Positions 21,574 through 29,521 of a DNA stretch of 33,919 bases are shown piece after piece. Numbering within the stretch: position 1 is the stretch's first letter; every line of letters starts with the position of its first letter. Under the pieces are notes generated by a model. The model ran no database searches. It saw only the letters and a list, made by a program, of their open reading frames with translations, and was not told the origin of the DNA. Source of the stretch: an uncultured Bacilli bacterium (GTDB lineage: Bacteria; Bacillota_I; Bacilli_A; RF39; UBA660); contig CALVRA010000001.1 in the NCBI GenBank assembly GCA_944358415.1, forward strand, positions 1-33,919, given 5' to 3'. A program made the position numbers and the translations under genes.

Positions 21574-22533
21574 ATGAATGAAAATGATTTATTTAGTGGG
21601 ATGAATAAGAAAGAAAAAAAGGATTTGCTTAAATTTTTAAAAGAATATTATATTGAATATAAACCTTATTTAAAGCTTGGTAATTTGAGTTTTGGGCTTG
21701 AGATGGAGTTTCTAGGCTCTGATGATATGGATGATTATTCTAATTATACACCGTTTAGTTTAGCATGTGAAGATTCTGTTGATAGGGTTAATGGTTATGA
21801 GCTTCAAAGTCCTATATTATATGATAATGAATTTAGCTGGATTATTTTAAAAAATACGTGTGATTATTTGAAGTTATTTGGCTCTTGTAATGAAAGATGT
21901 GGTGGACATATTCATTTTGGGGCGGATGTTTTTAAAGATAACTGCAATTATTTAAAGAATTTAGTATATTTATGGATGGCTTATGAAGATATAATATATA
22001 GGTTTGGAAATGGCGAGATGTTAAACACAAGGTTTGCGGCAAATACTTGGGCTAGACCAGCTTCTTGGACATTTAGACATTTTATTGATGATGATGAATA
22101 TTTTAAAAGTACAGATTATTTTTTAGGAACATTTAAAAATATTACTAGAAATTTAGGTATTAATTTTAATAATTATTATGCTTTTCGTGCAAATGAAAGT
22201 TTAGATAAAAATACTATTGAAATAAGGTGTCCAAATGGAACGTTAGAGGAGGTTATTTGGCAAAATAATGTTAATTTTTTTGGGAGTTTGATTAAGGCTT
22301 CGGTTAGAGATGATTTAAATTTACTTGACTTATATTTTTTGATTAGTGAGCGTGATTACTATAATGATTTAATTTTAGAGTATGGTCATATTAATTTAGA
22401 TAAAGCTTTATCTTTAGCTGATTTAATATATGATAACAATAGAGATAAGTTAGATTTTTTGAAACAATATATTAAAAATGGGAAGTATGCGAAAGGTCAT
22501 TCTTTAGTTAAAAGCAAAAAATTTTGGAAATAA
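21574..22533 (+). CDS. Amidoligase-family enzyme (GCS/COOH-NH2 ligase fold)
   Basis: Family members join a carboxylate to an amine with ATP and resemble glutamate-cysteine ligase and glutamine synthetase. Family signatures are present: FGLEMEF (40-46, metal and ATP binding), GYELQSPIL (74-82, substrate loop), CGGHIHFGAD (109-118) and TIEIRCPNGT (214-223). The 319-residue length suits the family. There is no signal peptide. Known relatives are predicted to modify peptides or make small amide metabolites, often beside a peptide or partner gene; here the neighbours are metK (convergent) and a small acidic protein gene (divergent), so the substrate cannot be inferred. A strong promoter and a shared terminator make it a single-gene unit. 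Confidence 0.8.
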   Translation: MNENDLFSGMNKKEKKDLLKFLKEYYIEYKPYLKLGNLSFGLEMEFLGSDDMDDYSNYTPFSLACEDSVDRVNGYELQSPILYDNEFSWIILKNTCDYLKLFGSCNERCGGHIHFGADVFKDNCNYLKNLVYLWMAYEDIIYRFGNGEMLNTRFAANTWARPASWTFRHFIDDDEYFKSTDYFLGTFKNITRNLGINFNNYYAFRANESLDKNTIEIRCPNGTLEEVIWQNNVNFFGSLIKASVRDDLNLLDLYFLISERDYYNDLILEYGHINLDKALSLADLIYDNNRDKLDFLKQYIKNGKYAKGHSLVKSKKFWK

Positions 22534-22558
22534 AATGAGGTTTTTAGTCCTCATTTTT
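22532..22558. terminator. Shared terminator of the amidoligase gene and metK
   Basis: AAAATGAGG (22532-22540) pairs with CCTCATTTT (22549-22557) around eight bases, with T-runs on both strands. The stop codons of both convergent genes lie within its edges. Confidence 0.88.
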
Positions 22559-23579
22559 AGTTTGTGAAATGGCCAAATTTAGCTTTTTCTTCATATATTG
22601 TTTGATATAGATGTAAGTCTTTGATGATGTTTTTTGGAGTGCATTCATTATATAACTTGGATGATGGTTCAATGTTTCCTTTATCGCTATTTATATATAT
22701 GGCCAAGGGTTTATCTAGACCAATAGCATAGCTTATTTGAATTTGGCACCATTTTAGGTTATGTTTTTTTAAATATTCTTTGGCAATCTCTCTAGCTTTA
22801 TATGCGCCAGATCTATCTACTTTAGATGGATCTTTTCCACTGAAAGCTCCTCCACCTACTTTAGCAAATGAGTGGTAACTATCAATAACAATTTTTCTTC
22901 CGGTTAAGCCAGCATCGCCATCAAAGCCACCAATTAAAAATTTACCGGTTGGATTAATTAGAAAATTTTCTATTTCGATGTTATAGTTTTGACATAGTTC
23001 TAGGCATTTTTCTTTAATTAAGTTATCGGTATAATCTCTATGCTTTTCATCATTTTGATAGGATACAGTAAAATATTTTATTTTTTGTAATCTCATATTT
23101 TCATCATAGTATCCAGTGATTTGAGCTTTTCCATCTGGAAGTAGATATGAACATTCTTTTCTTTTTTTATCATACCATTTACTTAATTTTTGAAGTATTA
23201 CTTGAGCAAGTGGAAGCATTTCTTTGGTTTCGTTTGTGGCATAGCCAAACATCATACCTTGATCACCGGCTCCACCGATTTCATCGTTTGTTCCAAGGGC
23301 AATATCCTCACTTTGTTTACCTAAGTTATTTATTATTTGATAATTTGTGTGGTAACCAATATCTTTTAAAACACGTTTTGTAATTTTTTCTATATTTATA
23401 TTAGCTTTGGATGTAACTTCTCCTGTGATAAAAATTTTTCCTTTACCGCCCATTACTTCGATGCCACATCTTGAATGTTTATCTTCTTTTAGGTAAGCAT
23501 CTAAAAGGGCATCACTGATTTGGTCACAGACTTTATCTGGATGACCACGAAATACTATTTCATTTGAATATAGTTTCAT
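22557..23579 (-). CDS. metK: S-adenosylmethionine synthetase
   Basis: MetK makes S-adenosylmethionine from methionine and ATP, feeding methylation and radical-SAM enzymes. Signatures: GHPDK (12-16), the GAGDQGMMFGYA loop (about 103-114) that closes over the active site, GGFDGDAGLTGRKI, and GGGAFSGKDPSKVDRSGAY with the phosphate-binding residues. At 340 residues it is shorter than the usual 380-400. It ends at KFGHFTN, where typical enzymes continue beyond GHFG by a tail of tens of residues, and internal loops are trimmed as well. All visible catalytic motifs are intact, so it should be active. AGGAGG precedes the ATG. A SAM-I riboswitch controls it, giving feedback by its own product. Confidence 0.95.
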   Translation of the reverse strand: MKLYSNEIVFRGHPDKVCDQISDALLDAYLKEDKHSRCGIEVMGGKGKIFITGEVTSKANINIEKITKRVLKDIGYHTNYQIINNLGKQSEDIALGTNDEIGGAGDQGMMFGYATNETKEMLPLAQVILQKLSKWYDKKRKECSYLLPDGKAQITGYYDENMRLQKIKYFTVSYQNDEKHRDYTDNLIKEKCLELCQNYNIEIENFLINPTGKFLIGGFDGDAGLTGRKIVIDSYHSFAKVGGGAFSGKDPSKVDRSGAYKAREIAKEYLKKHNLKWCQIQISYAIGLDKPLAIYINSDKGNIEPSSKLYNECTPKNIIKDLHLYQTIYEEKAKFGHFTN

Positions 23580-23609
23580 AAATTCCTCCTTCTTTAAACC
23601 TTTATAAAG

Positions 23610-23633
23610 AAAAAAACAAGCGAGGAACTTGCT
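23610..23633 (-). terminator. Riboswitch expression-platform terminator
   Basis: On the minus strand AGCAAG and CTTGTT pair, partly by G-U, around UUCCUCG and run into seven T. A competing antiterminator, AGGAACT/AGTTCCT, takes bases from both this stem and the aptamer P1 helix. That is the normal SAM-off switch. Confidence 0.7.
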
Positions 23634-23639
23634 ATAGTT

Positions 23640-23721
23640 CCTTATCGTCCGGCTTTAGCACCTAACTTAAATAGGTTGCTGTGATTTCATAGGGCCAGTC
23701 CCTCCATCACTCTTTATAAGG
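23640..23721 (-). promoter_or_regulatory. SAM-I (S-box) riboswitch aptamer of metK
   Basis: The minus strand shows the S-box landmarks in order: P1 5' arm CCTTAT, the kink-turn region AAAGAGTGATGGAGGGACTG, GGCCCTATGAAATCACAGCA with the conserved GCAACC, GGTGCTAAAGCCGG, and the P1 3' arm ATAAGG. When SAM is bound, P1 forms and the downstream terminator stops transcription before metK. Confidence 0.95.
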
Positions 23722-23731
23722 TTTCAAATAT

Positions 23732-23740
23732 ATTATATCA
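23732..23740 (-). promoter_or_regulatory. Extended -10 promoter of the metK leader
   Basis: The minus strand reads TGATATAAT about ten bases before the aptamer. The -35 is poor. It starts 26 bases after the stop codon of the preceding operon, with no terminator between, so some read-through into the riboswitch is possible. Confidence 0.6.
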
Positions 23741-23765
23741 TTGATTTTTTATTTTGTGTTTGTTT

Positions 23766-24200
23766 TTAGAAAAAATCATCAAAGTCCATGTTATCAAAGG
23801 CTGTCAATTCTTCTAACCAATCTTCCATATTTTCTTTAATAGATAGACATAAATCATCATAAGTATCTTTATCTATGTGATTTAATTCATACATACATTT
23901 ATAAAATTTTTTTATGCTTGTGGCATTTTCTTTAATTGATGTTATACTGGCCCATAAGCATTTATGAATAAACCAATCACCTAGGAATAAGTCTATTTCT
24001 TTGGCACCATCTTCCATTTTGATGACGTCAAAATAGTTTAAATAGGTATTTAAGTAAAATTTAATATTATTTAAATGCTTATTTATGGTTTTTTGTGAAA
24101 GTTTTTGTTTGTTCATTTCGTTTTTAAATTCTTTTAAAAATCTTTCATTTCTTTTAATGTTTTTTTGAACATTTTTTTCATATTTTTCATAATCATCCAT
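23766..24200 (-). CDS. Recombinase core-binding-like (SAM-like) protein without a catalytic domain
   Basis: The protein is all-helical. The segment from about residue 34 (LSQKTINKHLNNIKFYLNTY) to about 108 (TSIKENATSIKKFYKCM) resembles the N-terminal core-binding domain of tyrosine recombinases. No Arg-His-Arg-Tyr catalytic domain follows; the C-terminus is an acidic tail (NMDFDDFF). At 144 residues it is a stand-alone domain. It is the last gene of a four-gene operon and overlaps the DUF6429 gene by eight bases. It could be a DNA-binding accessory protein. The family match is from pattern recognition only. Confidence 0.65.
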   Translation of the reverse strand: MDDYEKYEKNVQKNIKRNERFLKEFKNEMNKQKLSQKTINKHLNNIKFYLNTYLNYFDVIKMEDGAKEIDLFLGDWFIHKCLWASITSIKENATSIKKFYKCMYELNHIDKDTYDDLCLSIKENMEDWLEELTAFDNMDFDDFF

Positions 24201-24465
24201 GTTTTTCTCCTTTTAAATATTTTTCTACTAGTTTTTGAGCTTTTTGTATACCTTTTTCTGATAGAGTAAGAGTTTTTCCTCTTTTTCTTTGATATATATA
24301 GTCTTTTTCTTCTAACAAGTTTAGTATATCAAAGTGATAACCTTTCCAGTTGTTTTTTATTTTTGTTTTTTGTAGGTGATTATTTTGATCATATTTATAT
24401 CCATCTTCTTCCCATGCAGTTAGATATAGAAGAAGGATGGTTAGTTCTTCTATGTTTTTGTCCAT
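24193..24465 (-). CDS. DUF6429 family protein
   Basis: The sequence fits DUF6429: ELTILLLYLTAWEEDGY at the N-terminus, WKGYHFDILNLLEEKDYI in the middle, and LTLSEKGIQKAQKLVEKYL at the end. The C-terminal half looks like a small winged-helix domain of the kind that binds DNA, but no function is established. It is 90 residues. Its TGA stop (24193-24195) is read as stop, and it overlaps the next ATG (ATGGATGA). It lies ten bases after the 514-residue gene, in the HNH operon. Confidence 0.8.
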   Translation of the reverse strand: MDKNIEELTILLLYLTAWEEDGYKYDQNNHLQKTKIKNNWKGYHFDILNLLEEKDYIYQRKRGKTLTLSEKGIQKAQKLVEKYLKGEKHG

Positions 24466-24475
24466 TTTTACCTCC

Positions 24476-26020
24476 TTATAAGTGATAGTATTTCATTAGT
24501 TCATTATATTGTTTATCAGCCAAGTTTGAAAATTCTGGTCCAAATGATATGTTTACTGTTTGAATTAATCCATCGTAAATTAGATTTTCTTTAAATGGAA
24601 TGATGGTAGTTGTAACAAATGTTGGAAATTTACTATATGAAATTACTTTGTCAATGTTATCATATAATCCTTTGACCATATATGTTTTATCGTTAGTCAT
24701 TAATGGGGTATATTCTTTTTCAAAGCGGTCTATGATAAAATTAGTTCTTATGCCCTTTTTAAATTCTAAAACAAGTTTTATTTCATCTTGATTAAATTTA
24801 TAAGGATTGTCTTTAGTGAATTGATCAATAATGGTATCTTTATTTTCCCAGAGTTTTTCGATAATTTGACTCATGACTTTGGTGTTTTTACCTTTTTGCT
24901 TTATAACGTTATATTTTGAATCTATTTGATATTTTTTATTTGTATAATTTAATAATGAAAAATATAGTTTATAAAATAATTTTGCATCTTTTAGATTAAT
25001 ATGAGCATTTGTTTGTCTAACATATCTTTTTTGTTTTTTTATTTCATTTTGCAATTGAATTTTTTTATATTCTTTAAGTTCATTTGGAGTTAGACCATTT
25101 AATGCACCTGATGGCATTTCATCCATGGCTTTATCCATTAATTTAAAGAAATTTGTGAGGTCAATATTTTTTAAGGCTGGAATATCTGTAATTGCATTTT
25201 TTAGAGATTTTCTATCTAAATTTAACAAGGCATATTCATTGATAGGTTCAATAGCTGAGAAAGAGAAGAATGGTAGTTTATATAATTCGTCATGAAATTT
25301 TTTTATGGTTTTATTATTCAAATTAAATTCATTATAAAAATTTGATATATAGTCTTTTGGGGTTAATTTTGGGAAAGCTCCGACACCTTGCTTTTGTCTA
25401 GCTTTGGCTAGTTCATCTTTTAGGTGGTAGTAATCATTGAATATTAGCATTTCTACATATTGATTTAATGATTCAATATATTCTGGTTCAATGGTAACAT
25501 AATATTTAAATACTCTATCATTATGTATATGATTATATATTGTTTCATTTGTTTCTTGTAAAAGTGTAGGAAAAAGTTCAATGACTGGTGGCACGAGAAA
25601 TGTTCCTTGAATTTTACAAAAGCTAACTAGAATTTCATTAATTTTTGTTTTATGTTTAACTTCTAGCCATTTTACCATGGGGAGAGCTTTTTTGATGTTT
25701 TCTAAGGCTTCTTCATATATTTCTATATCATTGGTTATTTCATAGTTAATTAAGAATTTCTTATGTAATGTTGTTCTTTCCCAGTCGTATTTGTTTTCTA
25801 GATATTCTTTATCGTTATTTAAATACATTTGAAGATATTTTAATTCTCTAAATGTACATATATCAATGATGTTTTGAGGATTTTCATATACTTTATATAT
25901 TTCTTTTATCATTTGCTTTTTGGTTATTTTTTCATAGTCTTTAAAGTTTTCTACTACTCTTGTATATATATCAAATACAAATTCTTTGCGGTAGTGATTA
26001 ATTTCTTCAAATATTTTCAT
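24476..26020 (-). CDS. Large hypothetical protein in the HNH operon
   Basis: I do not know this 514-residue protein's function. It is soluble and mostly helical, with no signal peptide or metal cluster. The last 130 or so residues look like a separate domain: FTKDNPYKFNQDEIKLVLEF, then strand-rich segments around TYMVKGLYDNIDKVIS, and TTTIIPFKENLIYDGLIQTV. I recall similar C-terminal regions in uncharacterised gut Bacillota proteins, sometimes with SEC-C/YecA-type neighbours; this is a weak recollection. A helical hinge near residues 315-345 (LNGLTPNELKEYKKIQLQN in part) separates it from the N-terminal part. It starts three bases after the HNH gene ends and is followed ten bases later by DUF6429, so the products probably act together. 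Confidence 0.75.
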   Translation of the reverse strand: MKIFEEINHYRKEFVFDIYTRVVENFKDYEKITKKQMIKEIYKVYENPQNIIDICTFRELKYLQMYLNNDKEYLENKYDWERTTLHKKFLINYEITNDIEIYEEALENIKKALPMVKWLEVKHKTKINEILVSFCKIQGTFLVPPVIELFPTLLQETNETIYNHIHNDRVFKYYVTIEPEYIESLNQYVEMLIFNDYYHLKDELAKARQKQGVGAFPKLTPKDYISNFYNEFNLNNKTIKKFHDELYKLPFFSFSAIEPINEYALLNLDRKSLKNAITDIPALKNIDLTNFFKLMDKAMDEMPSGALNGLTPNELKEYKKIQLQNEIKKQKRYVRQTNAHINLKDAKLFYKLYFSLLNYTNKKYQIDSKYNVIKQKGKNTKVMSQIIEKLWENKDTIIDQFTKDNPYKFNQDEIKLVLEFKKGIRTNFIIDRFEKEYTPLMTNDKTYMVKGLYDNIDKVISYSKFPTFVTTTIIPFKENLIYDGLIQTVNISFGPEFSNLADKQYNELMKYYHL

Positions 26021-26023
26021 ATT

Positions 26024-26977
26024 TTACTCCTTTTCATTAAATATTTTGTCTAATCTTACTCTATCATACATGTCATACAAGTATTGAATATCGTCTATTT
26101 CGATTCCACATTCTTTTAAGTTTTCTTTTCTTTGATTATATAATTTATCAATTAGCTCTTTATAATTTATGCCGTGGTGTATTTCATCATGACACAAACT
26201 ACAAAGTGAAACGATGTTTGCTTCAATATCTAAACTATATGGAAATAGATATTCAAATTCTAAGGGGATTAAATGGTGTCCCAAAATATATGGTTTACCA
26301 TTTGATTTATTTATAAAAGTTTGATGATTTGGATTTAGTTCACATTTATAGTTAGCTTTTTCTAAGGCTCTTTTTTTGACTAAGGCATCTCTTGATGTTT
26401 GTTTTAATGTTTGTTTGGTTTTAGTGTTTGTTTTCTTTTTAGGTTTATAGATTATTTTATTAGATGAAGAATTTTCTTTTTTTATATCTTGCATAATCAT
26501 TTCATTTTCTTTATATTTTAAATAATTTGTTTCAAGAGCAAATATTATTTTTTTTAGTTTTTCTAGTCTATAGCCAACATCTATTTTTCTTGTTTTTATT
26601 TCTAATTTAGGATTTAAATGATTCCAATCAATATCGTTTGTTTTTCTTTCAAAAAATTCTTTTTTTCCATTTAGTTGGCCAAGTGAACTTGCAATTGTTG
26701 GAATCATATCAATATAATATTTTAACATTTCTGGATAGTTATCTTGGATATAGTCATATAAAACTATTAAGTTTCTTATAAGATTTTCAAGGTTAAAATT
26801 AGTAAAGTTTTTTTCTTTTCGAAATTTATTTATTTGCTTTTGATTTAGATTAAATTCCTCTTTTAAAGCGTTATTAATAAAGCGTCCTTCGGAAAGTTTG
26901 AATAGATCTTCAATCTCTAATTGATTTATGGTGATTTCTTTATTTTTTATTTTTTCTTTTAATGTTTCTAACTGCAT
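26024..26977 (-). CDS. HNH-type nuclease
   Basis: The C-terminal region (about 190-265) has an HNH zinc-nuclease pattern: CELNPNHQTF, then LGHHLIPL with the histidine pair at 234-235, then NIVSLCSLCHDEIHHG with two cysteines and the final HNH histidines. Such domains cut DNA using one divalent metal. The N-terminal two thirds is helical and unassigned, with a basic Lys/Thr linker (KPKKKTNTKTKQTLKQT) before the nuclease. I start at the ATG at 26977, which follows AAAGGAG; an upstream ATG would add 30 residues that overlap the promoter. The protein is then 317 residues and is the first gene of a tightly packed four-gene operon. Defence is possible, but no known system matches. Confidence 0.85.
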   Translation of the reverse strand: MQLETLKEKIKNKEITINQLEIEDLFKLSEGRFINNALKEEFNLNQKQINKFRKEKNFTNFNLENLIRNLIVLYDYIQDNYPEMLKYYIDMIPTIASSLGQLNGKKEFFERKTNDIDWNHLNPKLEIKTRKIDVGYRLEKLKKIIFALETNYLKYKENEMIMQDIKKENSSSNKIIYKPKKKTNTKTKQTLKQTSRDALVKKRALEKANYKCELNPNHQTFINKSNGKPYILGHHLIPLEFEYLFPYSLDIEANIVSLCSLCHDEIHHGINYKELIDKLYNQRKENLKECGIEIDDIQYLYDMYDRVRLDKIFNEKE

Positions 26978-26999
26978 AAATACTCCTTTTGGTTTTATG

Positions 27000-27030
27000 T
27001 TATCACAGTTACATTTTATATTCAAGATGA
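27000..27030 (-). promoter_or_regulatory. Promoter of the HNH operon
   Basis: On the minus strand TTGAAT is 17 bases before TAACAT, which has TGA directly upstream. It lies between the hydrolase terminator and the HNH start codon. Confidence 0.6.
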
Positions 27031-27058
27031 TTGTAAAAATTATGCATTTATTAGATTT

Positions 27059-27089
27059 AAAAACCAAACTTTATAATGGTTTGGTTTTT
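27059..27089 (-). terminator. Terminator at the end of the hydrolase gene
   Basis: An 11-base perfect stem (AAACCAAAC with GTTTGGTTT, plus two A-T pairs) has a nine-base loop holding the stop codon, and ends in five T on the minus strand. Confidence 0.7.
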
Positions 27090-28099
27090 GTTTTTACTGG
27101 TTTTTTATTTGATTCGATGAACCAATAGGCATCTAATACTGATGGAAATATGGCATCATATAAGCAGTGTACTCCTTTATTTTCGGCATAATATATTTCA
27201 CTTAGATTATTAGCTATTCTATAGTTTTCTAGCTGTTTAAAGATTTGAGTTTGCATTTTTTGAGGAACTAGGACATCGTTTTGTCCTTGAATACAAAATA
27301 TAGGAATATCTAAAGAGGCAATGTTAGTTAAGAAGTTTTTAGAAAATTCTTTGACTTCTTTTAATGTTGATGGTCCCTCAACGGCATTGCCTAATCTAAA
27401 TTGTTTTCCGTTTTCCACAGCATTTTTCTTATTTATTAAAAATTCTGCTTCTTTTGGAGGATTAATAAATGAATATTCAAAGGTATAAAGTGGGGAAAAT
27501 AAGGTTAAGGAATTTGCTTTTTCTTTGTTTTCTTTTAAATATAGACCTAGGACAACGGTACCCATACATGTTCCTACGTAGTCAATTGTGTGAAATTCTT
27601 TTTTGATTTTTTTTGGTAATTTTTTCATGACTTCTTCTAAGTCATCTTTCATTTTAATAAAAGATAAATCTTGAATTGGAGGTCTATTTACTATATCTTT
27701 TATTTTAGGATATTTATTTATTAATTTATTTAGGGTTTGTTTATCTTTAGCTAACTCGGCTTTAATTATTATGTTTATATCTTTATTAGGAACATCTAAT
27801 GAATTTAATGTTTTGCTTAATGCATATATATCAATATTTTTTCCACTTTCTCCATGGTTTCTTTGGTCAATTCTTAAAATAGCGTAATCATGTTTTAAGA
27901 GATTTGTTAGATAATCATAGTTACCCAAGGGATTAAAATATATCTTTTGTTGATTTTTTATTTCTTTGATACCTCTTTCGTGTCTATCATATCCACCACT
28001 ATGAAGCATGACTATTAGGTTATCTGAGTCTATATTTCCTTCTATTTGTCCTTTAATTATTAAGCCATCTGACATTTCAAATTCTAATTTTTTATACAT
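27071..28099 (-). CDS. Alpha/beta hydrolase with a cysteine at the nucleophile position
   Basis: The fold is visible from the opening strands (LIVMLHSGGYDRHERG, the oxyanion region) and AILRIDQRNHGESG. The nucleophile elbow is GTCMGT, so the nucleophile is Cys178 rather than serine. The acid is Asp275 (IQGQNDVLVP) and the base His311 (NKGVHCLYD). A Cys-Asp-His triad is known in dienelactone hydrolases; most members of this superfamily use serine. A long insert (about 100-165) forms the cap. There is no signal peptide. At 342 residues it is larger than minimal hydrolases. Its ATG overlaps the end of the SWIM gene by eight bases. The substrate is unknown. Confidence 0.85.
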   Translation of the reverse strand: MYKKLEFEMSDGLIIKGQIEGNIDSDNLIVMLHSGGYDRHERGIKEIKNQQKIYFNPLGNYDYLTNLLKHDYAILRIDQRNHGESGKNIDIYALSKTLNSLDVPNKDINIIIKAELAKDKQTLNKLINKYPKIKDIVNRPPIQDLSFIKMKDDLEEVMKKLPKKIKKEFHTIDYVGTCMGTVVLGLYLKENKEKANSLTLFSPLYTFEYSFINPPKEAEFLINKKNAVENGKQFRLGNAVEGPSTLKEVKEFSKNFLTNIASLDIPIFCIQGQNDVLVPQKMQTQIFKQLENYRIANNLSEIYYAENKGVHCLYDAIFPSVLDAYWFIESNKKPVKTKTKPL

Positions 28100-28883
28100 T
28101 TAGTATTTCTCCTATCATATTTTCTAAGCATAAACTTTCAAAATAATTATTTTGTTTAATGTAGTTAAGCCATGATGTTATAGCATTTTTAATTGTTTGA
28201 TTTGATTTTTTATAAGTTATTTTTAGAATAAGATTTAACCAGTAATAAATATTGATTAGTTTATTATTATCTAGATTATCAGTATCTTTTAGGGCATTAA
28301 TAATGGCTTTAATTATTATAAATGAATTTGAATAATTTTTATTCTTTATTTTTATTTTTAAATCATTAATAAAGTCATCTAATGTTTCTAAATAATTATC
28401 ATCTAAAGTAAGACTATTATAAAGATTATTAAAGTAGTAGTTATAGGGCTGTGATGGCATATATTTGATGAAATGTTGTTCAAACTCTGTTTTATTGAAA
28501 TATGGCTCTTTTAAAAGATATTGTTTTAATTCCTCGGCTGGTATTTGACTGATAGTTTTTCTTATGCTTTGGGTTTTCTTTGGAATTTTTCTTTTTAGAG
28601 TTATATTTTTATAATTGTTAGTAAATATAGATAGGATGGTGGCAAATTCATGTTTACAATTAAAGTCACATGGGCAGGTGCATGACATTATTAAATCATT
28701 TCTGAAAAATTCTATTTTAACTTTATATTCAAATGTACCTTTTACTTTGGCAAAGTATGTGTTTTTATTTCTTAAGCAGGAAATGACATTACCTTTTTCA
28801 AAATAATCTAAGCCTCTTTGTTTAATTGTTTCGTTAAATTCATAGTGGGTTAGGTCATCTATTTGTTTTAATTTAAGGTTCAT
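28092..28883 (-). CDS. Stand-alone SWIM zinc-finger protein
   Basis: The N-terminal 80 residues are a SWIM domain: RGLDYFEKGNV and MSCTCPCDFNCKHEF, with ligands C68, C70, C76 and H78 (CxC-x5-CxH). SWIM fingers bind DNA or protein. The rest (about 95-263) is helical and unassigned, rich in Asn, Ile and Leu. The large helicase at 30577-33726 begins with a related SWIM finger, so the two could share a target. AAAGGA lies before the ATG. It is the first gene of a two-gene unit with the hydrolase. No catalytic domain is seen. Confidence 0.85.
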   Translation of the reverse strand: MNLKLKQIDDLTHYEFNETIKQRGLDYFEKGNVISCLRNKNTYFAKVKGTFEYKVKIEFFRNDLIMSCTCPCDFNCKHEFATILSIFTNNYKNITLKRKIPKKTQSIRKTISQIPAEELKQYLLKEPYFNKTEFEQHFIKYMPSQPYNYYFNNLYNSLTLDDNYLETLDDFINDLKIKIKNKNYSNSFIIIKAIINALKDTDNLDNNKLINIYYWLNLILKITYKKSNQTIKNAITSWLNYIKQNNYFESLCLENMIGEILNV

Positions 28884-29089
28884 GATATCATCCTTTCTAT
28901 TTTGTCATATATATCACAGTATTATATAGTTTTTACTTATTAATGTTATTATAAAATTCCGACTATTTATTGATGCTTTTTTCTTGGTATAATGCATATT
29001 TACTTTTTTTAGGTGTTTTTTATTTCTTGTAATTCTTTATTTTGAATGTTATTTAATTTTTTTAAGCGATCTTTAAACATGTAATAATT

Positions 29090-29308
29090 TTATAATGATT
29101 TAGAGGCTGACTCTTTTGGTCTAATGTCATATCCTTGATAAGTGATATAATGCTTTATATACAAGTTTCCTTGTTTTTGATTAATTACATTATTAATAAA
29201 CCAATTAATTTTTTTATATTCTTTTTCTGTAAAAGCCATGAAGATATAAATTACTTTATAATAATCATCTTGAGTATCTAATAGTTCTTTAAGATACTTT
29301 TTATTCAT
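29090..29308 (-). CDS. Small hypothetical protein
   Basis: A 72-residue soluble protein, not recognised: MNKKYLKELLDTQDDYYKVI, then FMAFTEKEYKKINWFINNVI and a basic, polar end. AGGA lies before the ATG. It sits in a low-density, AT-rich stretch beside possible IS-end repeats, so it may be a remnant of something larger. The 206 bases between it and the SWIM gene hold no other ORF that I can support. Confidence 0.55.
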   Translation of the reverse strand: MNKKYLKELLDTQDDYYKVIYIFMAFTEKEYKKINWFINNVINQKQGNLYIKHYITYQGYDIRPKESASKSL

Positions 29309-29324
29309 AAAATTTCCTGGGTGT

Positions 29325-29347
29325 AAATGTCAATACTAAAATGTACA
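29325..29347 (+). repeat. Direct repeat copy 1, IS-end-like
   Basis: The sequence is a 23-base variant with AAATGTC and a terminal ATGTACA. A second copy in the same orientation lies at 29494-29515, about 170 bases on. Multiple ATGTACA-type repeats are typical of IS21-family ends, but no transposase gene is nearby. Confidence 0.45.
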
Positions 29348-29493
29348 AAAATGGGAATTAAAGACCCAAAAATATCATTGATAATTATAAGTATCAAGAT
29401 AATACTTTTAAAACTTATTATTGAATAAATAATATTGTGCTTGGTAAAAAATTATAAATATTTATGTTGCTTAAGAAAATTAGTTGATATATA

Positions 29494-29515
29494 AAATGTC
29501 TACTAATAATGTACA
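29494..29515 (+). repeat. Direct repeat copy 2, IS-end-like
   Basis: This copy shares AAATGTC, TACTAA and AATGTACA with copy 1, with a small shift in spacing. It ends just before the stop of the 29522-30304 gene. Confidence 0.45.
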
Positions 29516-29521
29516 TTATAT

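Noticed and set aside
24193-24195. TGA as tryptophan (mycoplasma code), suggested by the compact genes
   Set aside because: TGA ends the DUF6429 gene exactly at a coupled start, and tryptophans elsewhere are TGG.
23766-24200. Functional tyrosine recombinase
   Set aside because: Only the core-binding-like half is present; there is no catalytic Arg/His/Tyr domain and no attachment sites were seen.
26978-27067. 30-residue N-terminal extension of the HNH protein
   Set aside because: It overlaps the likely promoter and lacks a ribosome site, while the internal ATG has AAAGGAG.
29309-29521. CRISPR array
   Set aside because: Only two imperfect repeats about 170 bases apart, with no regular spacer series and no cas genes.
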